From JAEULH01 sp963746275 (lineage in GTDB: Bacteria > Pseudomonadota > Alphaproteobacteria > Rhodospirillales > Defluviicoccaceae), in the NCBI GenBank assembly GCA_963746275.1, contig CAVVAX010000007.1, forward strand, positions 62,001-126,000: a stretch of DNA of 64,000 nt. The letters run 5' to 3'. Both the position numbers and the translations under genes were made by a program. The notes under the pieces were generated by a model, which did not search any database, was not told where the DNA came from, and saw only the letters and a program-made list of their open reading frames with translations. Positions 56,088-64,000 of the stretch are shown here, piece by piece. How positions within the stretch are numbered: the first letter of the stretch is position 1; each line of letters starts with the position of its first letter.

Positions 56088-56591
56088 ATGAAGAAGTCCA
56101 GGTCCGTCCGACTGGTCCTGCTCGGCAGCGCCGGTCTTACGCTCGCCGCCTGCGACCAGGGACCGCCGCCGTCGTCGCGCTTCTTCCCGGACGCCGAAGC
56201 CTGCGCGGCCGTGCATGACGAGACCACCTGCCGGGACGCGCTTGCCCAGAGCCAGGCGGTGTTTGCCGATGAGGCGCCGCGGTTCACCGACAAGGGCGCG
56301 TGCGAGGCGGAGTTCGGCGAAGGCAACTGCGAGACCCGCAACGAGGAGCGGGGCGGGAGCATCTTCGTACCGATGCTCATGGGCTACATGGTCGGCCGGG
56401 CCTTCGCCCAACCGGTCTACCGCGGCCCGGACAACAGGGCGATGCTGCGCTCCGGCGGCAAGCTCTATCAGGTGGGGCAGTTCGCCGGCACCGGCCGGGC
56501 CGCCAGCTTCCAGCCCGGGCAGGTCACCCAGGTGCGCCGCGGCGGCTTCGGCACCACCGCCCGCGCCTACGGCACCTCCTCCGGCAGCTAG
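56088..56591 (+). CDS. ygiB: DUF1190 (YgiB-like) lipoprotein
   Basis: A 167-residue lipoprotein: signal SVRLVLLGSAGLTLAAC with Cys at residue 22. A DUF1190 domain follows (FFPDAEACAAVHDETTCRDA, KGACEAEFGEGNC with paired Cys, FVPMLMGYMVGRAFAQPVY). The tail is Gly/Ser/Arg-rich. The function of YgiB is unknown. It directly precedes a YgiC-like gene, the same pairing as in E. coli. The start is ATG 56088 (GTG 56085 is possible). Confidence 0.87.
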   Translation: MKKSRSVRLVLLGSAGLTLAACDQGPPPSSRFFPDAEACAAVHDETTCRDALAQSQAVFADEAPRFTDKGACEAEFGEGNCETRNEERGGSIFVPMLMGYMVGRAFAQPVYRGPDNRAMLRSGGKLYQVGQFAGTGRAASFQPGQVTQVRRGGFGTTARAYGTSSGS

Positions 56592-56597
56592 CTCGGC

Positions 56598-57725
56598 ATG
56601 CGCCGGCTCGCCATGACGCCGCGCCCTGATTGGCGCGATCACGTGGAACGTGATCTCGGGTTCCACTTCCACACGATCAATGGTGCTCCTTACTGGGACG
56701 AGACCGCCTGCTACGCCCTGACCGCGGGGGAGGTGGACGAACTGGAGGCCGCCACCGGGGAGCTGGAGCAGATGGCGCTCGAGCTCGTGAGCCGCGTCGT
56801 CGCCGAGGGCGAGGCCGCGTATCGCCGCTTGCGCATCCCGGAGCAGGCATGGGCGGCCATCGAGCGGAGCTGGCTCGAGGCCGAGAAGAACCTCTACGGC
56901 CGCTTCGACCTTCGCTATGACGGCGCCAGCCCGCCCAAGCTCCTGGAGTACAATGCCGACACGCCGACGGCGCTCTACGAGGCCGCGGTCGTGCAGTGGG
57001 ACTGGCTGGAGAGCCAGTGGCCCGGGCGCGACCAGTTCAACTCCCTGCACGAGCGGCTGATCGACGCATGGCGCGGCTTCGGCCTCGGCGGCGCGACGGT
57101 CTACTTCACCGCCGTCAAAGACAATGCCGAGGACTTCGGCACCATCGCCTACCTGCAGGACACGGCGGTGCAGGCCGGGCTTGCGACCGCGACGATCGCC
57201 ATCGAGGATATCGGCTGGGACGGCCATAGGTTCGTCGACCTCTCCGGCCGGAGCATCGAGGCGCTATTCAAGCTCTACCCTTGGGAGTGGATCCTCGCTG
57301 AGGACTTCGGCCGTCACCTGCTGGACGCGGAGCGGGTGATCGAGCCGGCCTGGAAGATGGTGCTGTCCAACAAGGCCTCGCTGGCGATGCTATGGGATAT
57401 GGCGCCCGGTCATCCCAACCTCCTACAAACGTCGCTCGAGCCGGACGGGGTTGGCGGCCCGCTGGTGCGCAAGCCTCTGTTCAGCCGCGAGGGGGCGAAC
57501 GTCCAGATTTTATCAGGAGGCCGGGTGGTCGAGGAGACGGCGGGCAACTATGGCGGCGAGGGCTTCGTCTACCAGGAGTACGCCGCCTTGCCAGCGTTCA
57601 ACGGCAACTTCCCCGTGATCGGCGCCTGGGTCGTCGCCAGCCAACCCGCGGGCATCGGCATTCGCGAGGACGACACGGCGATCACCCGCGACACCAGCCG
57701 GTTCGTGCCCCACGTCTTCGAGTAG
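56598..57725 (+). CDS. ygiC: Glutathionylspermidine synthase-like ATP-grasp protein (YgiC family)
   Basis: A 375-residue ATP-grasp ligase resembling the synthetase half of glutathionylspermidine synthase. Motifs are APYWDETACYALTAGEVDEL, FDLRYDGASPPKLLEYNADT, LLQTSLEPDGVGGPLVRKPL (ATP-binding Lys) and GGEGFVYQEYAALPAFNGNF. E. coli homologues YgiC/YjfC lack proven glutathionylspermidine activity, so the product is unknown. It starts 6 bases after ygiB at ATG 56598 or 56613 (MTPRPDWRDHV). Frame intact. Confidence 0.9.
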   Translation: MRRLAMTPRPDWRDHVERDLGFHFHTINGAPYWDETACYALTAGEVDELEAATGELEQMALELVSRVVAEGEAAYRRLRIPEQAWAAIERSWLEAEKNLYGRFDLRYDGASPPKLLEYNADTPTALYEAAVVQWDWLESQWPGRDQFNSLHERLIDAWRGFGLGGATVYFTAVKDNAEDFGTIAYLQDTAVQAGLATATIAIEDIGWDGHRFVDLSGRSIEALFKLYPWEWILAEDFGRHLLDAERVIEPAWKMVLSNKASLAMLWDMAPGHPNLLQTSLEPDGVGGPLVRKPLFSREGANVQILSGGRVVEETAGNYGGEGFVYQEYAALPAFNGNFPVIGAWVVASQPAGIGIREDDTAITRDTSRFVPHVFE

Positions 57726-57737
57726 CGAGCCCGTCGC

Positions 57738-58472
57738 TCACTCCCCCCCGGCCGGCGATGGCGGCAAGACGCCGGTCGCCCGCTCGCCGGCGGCCCTGCC
57801 CTTGGCGGTGAGCGCCCGCTTCTTCTCCGCCGCCTTGGCAGCCGCGCGCTTGAGCCATAGGGCATGGCGGCGGGCGCTGCGGGCCCGCCGGCGGCGGTGG
57901 ACATAGCGGAGCGTGCACCAGTAGCCGAGCCACGCGGTGCCGACGGCCCACGGGACGCAGCCGATGAGCATCGGCACGCCCTGGTCGTGAACGATCATGA
58001 CCACGGAGGCCGATACCGTTTCAAGGAAACCCTCGTGCTCGGCGAGCAGCGCCTGCCATTTGGCGACGAAGTGGCCATAGCCGCGCGCGCCATGCACCTC
58101 GCCGGTCAAGACCTTGCCGGTGAGGTAGAACAGGTAGTAAGTGGGCCACATCGTGAAGACGTTGGTCACCCAGGTCCAGGCGGCGCCGATCAGGAGATTG
58201 AAGTCGAACCGGGCCGAGCGCCGGGCGACCAGCCACGTCATCAAGACGAGGTACATCTGGATCCCGATGAGCGGCGTGAACGCCCAGAACAGCCCGACCA
58301 TCACCGCCCGCGCCGCGTACTCCGGCGAATGCGGGCTGCGTTTCAGCGGAATGATCAGCTTGAAGTGGAGCAGCCGCGACAGGCGCTGCATCAACGAGAA
58401 CTGTCGGCGCAAGCCCGGCAACCTCCGCTGCGATAACCCCCGGCCGTCTTTCGGTTGCGAGGCGTTTCCCAT
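57738..58472 (-). CDS. DUF2062 membrane protein
   Basis: About 244 residues with the DUF2062 core: SPEYAARAVMVGLFWAFTPL, IGIQMYLVLMTWLVARRSAR and NLLIGAAWTWVTNVFTMWPT, then a second membrane stretch (GVPMLIGCVPWAVGTAWLGY). The C-terminus is very basic (Arg/Lys/Ala-rich). Function unknown. The ATG at 58472 gives a polar N-terminus; MQRLSRLLHFKL at about 58391 is an alternative start. It is convergent with ygiC and divergent from the MFS gene. Confidence 0.82.
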   Translation of the reverse strand: MGNASQPKDGRGLSQRRLPGLRRQFSLMQRLSRLLHFKLIIPLKRSPHSPEYAARAVMVGLFWAFTPLIGIQMYLVLMTWLVARRSARFDFNLLIGAAWTWVTNVFTMWPTYYLFYLTGKVLTGEVHGARGYGHFVAKWQALLAEHEGFLETVSASVVMIVHDQGVPMLIGCVPWAVGTAWLGYWCTLRYVHRRRRARSARRHALWLKRAAAKAAEKKRALTAKGRAAGERATGVLPPSPAGGE

Positions 58473-58541
58473 TCTAACGTCAGCGGAGCCGGCGGGCCAC
58501 ATCTGCGCAAAGATGTGGCGCGGCACGCCCACTCGCCAGGC

Positions 58542-59781
58542 ATGAGCGGGACCAGCCTCACCGGCGGCATCGCCGCGCGGATCCTGGCGCCGTTCGCCTT
58601 CGGCTACTTCCTCTCCTACCTGTTCCGCACGGTCAACGCGGTCATCGCGCCCGACCTGAGCCGGGAGCTGGGCCTGCGCGCCGACGACCTGGGCCTGCTC
58701 ACCAGCGCCTACCTCCTTTCCTTCGCCGCCGCCCAGCTTCCGCTGGGCATCGTGCTGGACCGCGTCGGCCCGAGGCTGACGGAAGCCGACCCTCCTCCTC
58801 GTCGCCGCCTCGGGCGCGCTGGTCTTCGCCGTCGCCGAGGGCCTGGGGATGCTGTTTCTCGGCCGGGTGCTGATCGGGCTTGGCGTCTCCGCCTGCCTGA
58901 TGGCCGGCTTCAAGGCCTGCGTCGACTGGTTCGCCCGCGAGCGCCTGCCGTTCGTCAATGGCATCCAGATGGCCGCCGGCGGCCTCGGCGCGATGACGGC
59001 GACGGCGCCGGTCGAGGCCATGGCCACGGCCACGGGCTGGCGGACCGTGTTCCTGCTGCTCGCCGGCCTCTGCCTGCTGGCGGCGGCCGCGATCTTCTTC
59101 GTCGTCCCGCACGGCAAGGAGGACGCGCACGCGGCCAAGCCGCTCGCCGACACGTTCGCCGGCCTCGGCTCGGTTCTGCGGAGCCCGCTGTTTTGGCGTG
59201 TCGCGCCGCTGACGGTGGTCACGGAGGCCTCGTTCATGTCCATCATCGGCCTCTGGGCGGGGCCGTGGCTGCGCGACGTTGGCGGCCACGACCGCTTGGC
59301 CGCGGCCGAGCTCCTGCTGGCGGTGGCCGCGGCGATGGTCGCGGGCTTCCTGCTCATGGGGCTTGCCGCCGACCGCCTCGCTCGCTTCCGGATCTCGTCG
59401 CTGGCGGTCGCCGTCGCCGGCATGAGCCTGTTCGCGCTCACGCTGGCGGCTATCGTCGCCACCGCCAGCGGCACAGCACCGCTGTGGCTCGCCTTCGGCT
59501 TCTTCGGCACCTCCGGGATCCTGCCCTACGCGGCGCTGTCGCAGCGCTTTCCGGCGGCGCTGGCCGGCCGGCTGAACACCACCCTCAACGTGCTGGTCTT
59601 CACCGCCGCCTTCGCCGCCCAGTGGGGCATGGGCGCGATCATCGCGCTCTGGCCGGGCGAGGCGCCTGGCTCCTACGCGCTGGAAGGCTACCGCACCGCG
59701 TTCACGGTCATGCTGGCCCTGCAAGCGATTGGGCTGGCCTGGTTTGCCGGCTTTCGCCGGGGGCATGGTCCGCGAGGCTAA
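58542..59781 (+). CDS. Major facilitator superfamily transporter (frame break)
   Basis: About 413 residues and 12 helices. The N-terminus has FGYFLSYLFRTVNAVIAPDL and DDLGLLTSAYLLSFAAAQLP, followed by the MFS loop LGIVLDRVGPR. The rest is in another frame from about 58795 (LLLVAASGALVFAVAEGLGM), with FLGRVLIGLGVSACLMAGFK. Substrate unknown; the pattern is that of the broad drug/metabolite MFS group. The start ATG 58542 (MSGTSLTGGIAARIL) follows CCAGG. Its last 74 bases overlap the convergent hydrolase gene. Confidence 0.86.
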
Positions 59782-60779
59782 AGATCCGCGTCGCCGGCTG
59801 GCTGCGCTCGTAGCCGATCACCGAAAGTTCAGCGGTTGCGGCGTTGGCGACGGCGGCGAGCCTGGTGGTGGCATTCAGGATCGGCGGGCGGACCCAGTCG
59901 AAGCTCCAGACGTCCGGCGCGGTGCAGCAGCTTCGTCATCCGCTCCCGCCGCCCGTGGCTGTCGGTGCCGCGGTCGTGGCCGGGGATGGGAAGCCCAAGC
60001 CAGTGGTTGGCGATGGCGGCGGGCTCGGCATGCACCGCGGCGCGGGCCTCGCTGCGCTCGATGACGCAGCCTTCGTCGGCCTCGGCGCCGGCGAGGATGA
60101 AGAACGCCGGGATGCAGAGCGGCGTCTCGATCAGGCGCTGCCGCGCCTCGCCGTAGGACGTGGCGGTGTCGCAGATCGACCGGGCGAGGTGCGACGGCGG
60201 CAGGCCGAGGCCGCGCCAGACGCCGGTCCGGTTCATCACCCAGTCCAGCCAGCAGGCGCCGCTGATGCGCCGCGTCGGCGGCTGGTTGATGGCAATGGAG
60301 AAGCGGCCGGGCGCCATGGCGGTGAGCACGCCGACATAGCCCGGCCAGCCGACGGTGTAGTAGAGGCCGGCGCCGCCGTCCTGGCGGATGACGACGGCGT
60401 TGCGGCCGATCTCGTCCATCGGCCAGTCGAGCGTGCGCAGCATCCGGCTGCCGTGACCTCGGGGATCGGCGGCGACGCCGCTGGTGCAGGCCCACTCGTA
60501 GGAGAGGTTCAGGAGCAGCGCGCCCGGCAGGCCGATGTGGGCGGCGACGGCGGCGAGCTCATGCGCATACGGGTTGCGGCTGCGGGCCAGCCACTGCCGC
60601 GTCGCCCGGTCGCCGAGGCTCAGCACCAGCCGGCCATAGCGCCGCCTCGCCGCGGCCAGCAGCGTCGACAGCCGCTCGGGCTGGGTGCGGAGCAGCGACA
60701 GCGGCCCGGCGGCGACGGCATCGATCAGCGGGATCTCCGGAAGAGGACGCGCGCCGGAGGCTGCCGCCGGCTGCTCCAT
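59708..60779 (-). CDS. Acid ceramidase/NAAA-like Ntn hydrolase (frame break)
   Basis: About 356 residues. The middle carries YEWACTSGVAADPRGHGSRM and LRTLDWP. This is the CTSxVAxDxxGxxxxxRxLD pattern of N-acylethanolamine acid amidase and acid ceramidase, in which the Cys is the N-terminal nucleophile after self-cleavage. NAVVIRQDGGAGLYYTVGWP and FSIAINQPPTRR follow. About 118 residues before the Cys would be the propeptide. The frame changes near 59922, continuing DVWSFDWVRPPILNATTRLA to a stop at 59708. No signal peptide is evident. The substrate could be an N-acyl amide or another amide. The start is ATG 60779 or TTG 60827. Confidence 0.72.
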
Positions 60780-60941
60780 GCTCGATCTGAGGTTCTGCCC
60801 CAAGTTCTGCCCCACCTGTCGCTTCAAGTCCCGCGCGCCCCTGCCGCAAATCCGCTTAACCTCGGGTGATTTGGTTGGTATTGGGTCGCGGCACCAGCCG
60901 TTCCGCCGCGCCGCGGCCCCTCATCTCGCAAGGCAACCCAC

Positions 60942-62240
<1,299 letters not shown>

Positions 62241-62284
62241 GCGGATGACAACGTCGTCATCGCGACCGCGTAGGCGACCTGCGC

Positions 62285-62420
62285 CGTAGCAACCATTTAA
62301 GCCGGTCGGTTTTTCGGTCAGGGAGGCGTCGCGGGCGGATTTCTCTTTGTTCGTCACCCGCGGGCTTGTCCCGCGGTCCATGGAAGACGCGGCTCGCCGC
62401 AACGATCACGGCGATGACGG
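62285..62420. repeat. IS110-like tail and dispersed repeat family B, copy 4
   Basis: From 62349: TTCGTCACCCGCGGGCTTGT, CCCGCGGTCCATGG, GACGCGGCTCGCCGCAACGA, GGCGATGACGG. The preceding 60 bases (GGTCGGTTTTTCGGTCAGGG, GGCGTCGCGGGCGGATTTCT) align with the DNA around the IS110 remnant at 24.9-25.1 kb. It fills the gap between purB and the RND gene. Confidence 0.7.
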
Positions 62421-62457
62421 TTAGGATCCGATCGCATCGCCAGCCGTGCAGGCGATC

Positions 62458-64000
62458 TCAGCCGCTGGCGGCCTGCTCCGGCTCGGCGGCGTCCTCGCGC
62501 CGGCGCCGGCGCCTGGCGGCGCGATCGACGAAGCGCTGGATGGCAACGTAGAACACCGGCACGATCAGGGTGCCGACGAAGGTGGCGGCGAGCATCCCGG
62601 AGAACACCGTCGTTCCGAGCGAGTTGCGGGCGGCGGCGCCGGCGCCGGTGGAAAACAGCAGTGGCGCGACGCCGAGGATGAACGACAGCGCCGTCATCAT
62701 GATCGCGCGGAAGCGCAGCCTGCCAGCGGTGATCGCCGCCTCCTCCACCGGAACCCCCGCCTCGTGCTGGGTCTTGGCGAACTCGACGATCAGGATGGCG
62801 TTCTTCGAGGCGAGCCCGATCAGCAGTACCATGCCGATCTGGGCGTAGAGGTCGTTGCTGAGCCCGGATACGAACAGGCCGATGATCGAGCCCAGCACGG
62901 CCAGCGGCACCGACAGGATCACCCCGAATGGGACCGACCAGCTCTCGTACTGGGCGACCAGGAACAGGTAGACGAACACCAGCGCCAGCGCGATCAGGAG
63001 CGGCGCGGTCTGCCCGGCGCTGAGTTCCTGTAGGGTCGTTCCCGACCACTCGAAGGCGAAGCCCTCGGGAAGGACCGTTGCCGCGAGCCGTTCCATCGCC
63101 GCGACAGCCTCGCCTGAGCTGAACCCGGGGGCGGCCGAGCCGTTCACCTGGGCGGCGCGGAACAGGTTGTAGCGCCGCGTCGACTCGGGCCCGAGGATCG
63201 GTCCGACAGTTGCCAGGGTACGGAGCGGCACCATCTCGCCCCGGTCGTTGCGGACATAGAGGCGGAGGATGTCCTCGGGCCTGCGCCGGTAGTCGGGGTC
63301 GGCCTCCAACATGACCTTGTAGACCCGGCCGAACTTGTTGAAGTCGTTGACGTAGAACGAGCCGAGCTGGGTCTGCAGGGTGGCGAAGATCTCGGTCAGG
63401 GGAACGCCCTGCTTCTTCGCCTTCTCCCGGTCGATGTCGAGCCAGATCTGCGGCACGTCGGCCTGGAAAGTGCTGAAGACTGCGGTGAGCTCCGGCGTCT
63501 GGTTGGCCTCGAAGACCAGCGCCCGCAGTACCGCCGCCAGGTCCTGCGGGCTCGCGCCGCGGCGGTCCTGGAGCTGGAAGTCGAAGCCGCCGACGGTGCC
63601 CAGCCCGCGGATCGACGGCGGGTTAAAGGCGATGACGTTGGCCTCGGGCACGGTGAAGAGCTGTGGCCTGAGTCGGGCGAGAATGCCGCCCACCTGCAGC
63701 TCCGGCGCGCTGCGCTCGAACCACGGCTCCAGCACTGCGAAGATGACGCCGCTGTTCGACGCGGCCGAGCCGGCGAGGAAGTTGAAGCCGCCGATGGTGA
63801 CGACGTGGGCGATGCCAGGCGTCTCCCGCAGGGTCTGGCTCACATGGTTCAGCGTCTCGGTGGTCCGCTGCAGCGAGGCGGCCGGCGGGAGCTGCACGTT
63901 GACGAAGAAGTAGCCCTGGTCCTCCTCCGGCAGAAAGGCGCCGGGCAGGCGGGTGAAGCCGAGGTAGGTCAGCCCGAGGAGGCCGACGAAGACCACGAGG
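62458..64000 (-). CDS. RND multidrug efflux transporter, C-terminal half (cut by window edge)
   Basis: About 514 residues of an AcrB-type HAE1 family pump; the N-terminal half lies beyond the right edge. Seen are the second periplasmic loop (RLPGAFLPEEDQGYFFVNVQ, SIRGLGTVGGFDFQLQDRRG) and the C-terminal helices (IALALVFVYLFLVAQYESWS, GLASKNAILIVEFAKTQHEA, MMTALSFILGVAPLLFSTGA). The conserved proton-relay Lys and Thr positions of AcrB fall in the last part (GLASKNAI, MTALSF). The tail is Arg- then Glu/Ala-rich. The membrane-fusion partner is not in the window. Confidence 0.95.
   Translation of the reverse strand, partial: LVVFVGLLGLTYLGFTRLPGAFLPEEDQGYFFVNVQLPPAASLQRTTETLNHVSQTLRETPGIAHVVTIGGFNFLAGSAASNSGVIFAVLEPWFERSAPELQVGGILARLRPQLFTVPEANVIAFNPPSIRGLGTVGGFDFQLQDRRGASPQDLAAVLRALVFEANQTPELTAVFSTFQADVPQIWLDIDREKAKKQGVPLTEIFATLQTQLGSFYVNDFNKFGRVYKVMLEADPDYRRRPEDILRLYVRNDRGEMVPLRTLATVGPILGPESTRRYNLFRAAQVNGSAAPGFSSGEAVAAMERLAATVLPEGFAFEWSGTTLQELSAGQTAPLLIALALVFVYLFLVAQYESWSVPFGVILSVPLAVLGSIIGLFVSGLSNDLYAQIGMVLLIGLASKNAILIVEFAKTQHEAGVPVEEAAITAGRLRFRAIMMTALSFILGVAPLLFSTGAGAAARNSLGTTVFSGMLAATFVGTLIVPVFYVAIQRFVDRAARRRRRREDAAEPEQAASG

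Overview
The window is chromosomal DNA of very high G+C content. The gene families and gene orders (recG / sdhE / mfd, dapD-dapE, TPR lipoprotein-ispE, prs-rplY-pth-ychF, a UPF0335/GapR-like protein, DUF502, the TIGR02186 family, ETF-ubiquinone oxidoreductase) point to an alphaproteobacterium, probably of Rhodospirillales type. That is an inference from family content; no rRNA or tRNA gene was found to anchor it. Both edges cut genes: a GspE-type ATPase at the left and an RND efflux pump at the right.

The dominant technical feature is about thirty single-base frame breaks, many inside housekeeping genes that can hardly be dead (ispE, truA, mfd, recG, ETF-QO, pgeF). Most sit in short G/C-rich stretches, and at least one pair compensates itself. 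I read these as sequencing or assembly indels and annotate the affected loci as one gene each, noting where the frame changes.

Layout. 1-5.2 kb (minus): gspE end, ispE, TPR lipoprotein, ETF-QO. 5.3-10.1 kb: family 4-like uracil-DNA glycosylase, NhaP2-type K+/H+ antiporter, haloacetate dehalogenase-like hydrolase, truA. 10.1-12.5 kb: a lower-G+C exopolysaccharide remnant (glycosyltransferase and truncated GH16-like enzyme). 12.5-18.2 kb: dapD-dapE-membrane protein, universal stress protein, TIGR02186 protein, NUDIX, DUF502. 18.5-24.8 kb: recG / sdhE / mfd. 25.3-28.0 kb: a translationally coupled radical SAM/HhH - DUF4130-UdgX operon, the best candidate for an incompletely described system. 28-34 kb: FMN reductase, UPF0335, IS1380 fragment, di-heme cytochrome c peroxidase, FAD oxidoreductase-Rieske fusion. 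34-40.3 kb: organic-acid transport and sensing block (ActP, DUF485, a second SSS symporter, a divergent CBS-DUF294 protein). 40.3-42.5 kb: PilZ protein, ATP synthase c-subunit fragment, VapBC. 43-49.3 kb: antiporter with RCK domain, pgeF, prs, rplY, pth, ychF. 49.3-55.7 kb: HicAB and a complete structural Hyb-type [NiFe]-hydrogenase operon (hybO-A-B-C-D order). 56-64 kb: ygiB-ygiC, DUF2062, MFS transporter, an acid ceramidase/NAAA-like Ntn hydrolase, purB and the RND pump.

Intergenic spaces carry several dispersed palindromic repeat families, some beside IS110 remnants. Functional themes are DNA repair (two uracil-DNA glycosylase families, RecG, Mfd, radical SAM module), respiratory electron entry (ETF-QO, Hyb hydrogenase, SdhE), acetate-type uptake and ion homeostasis.
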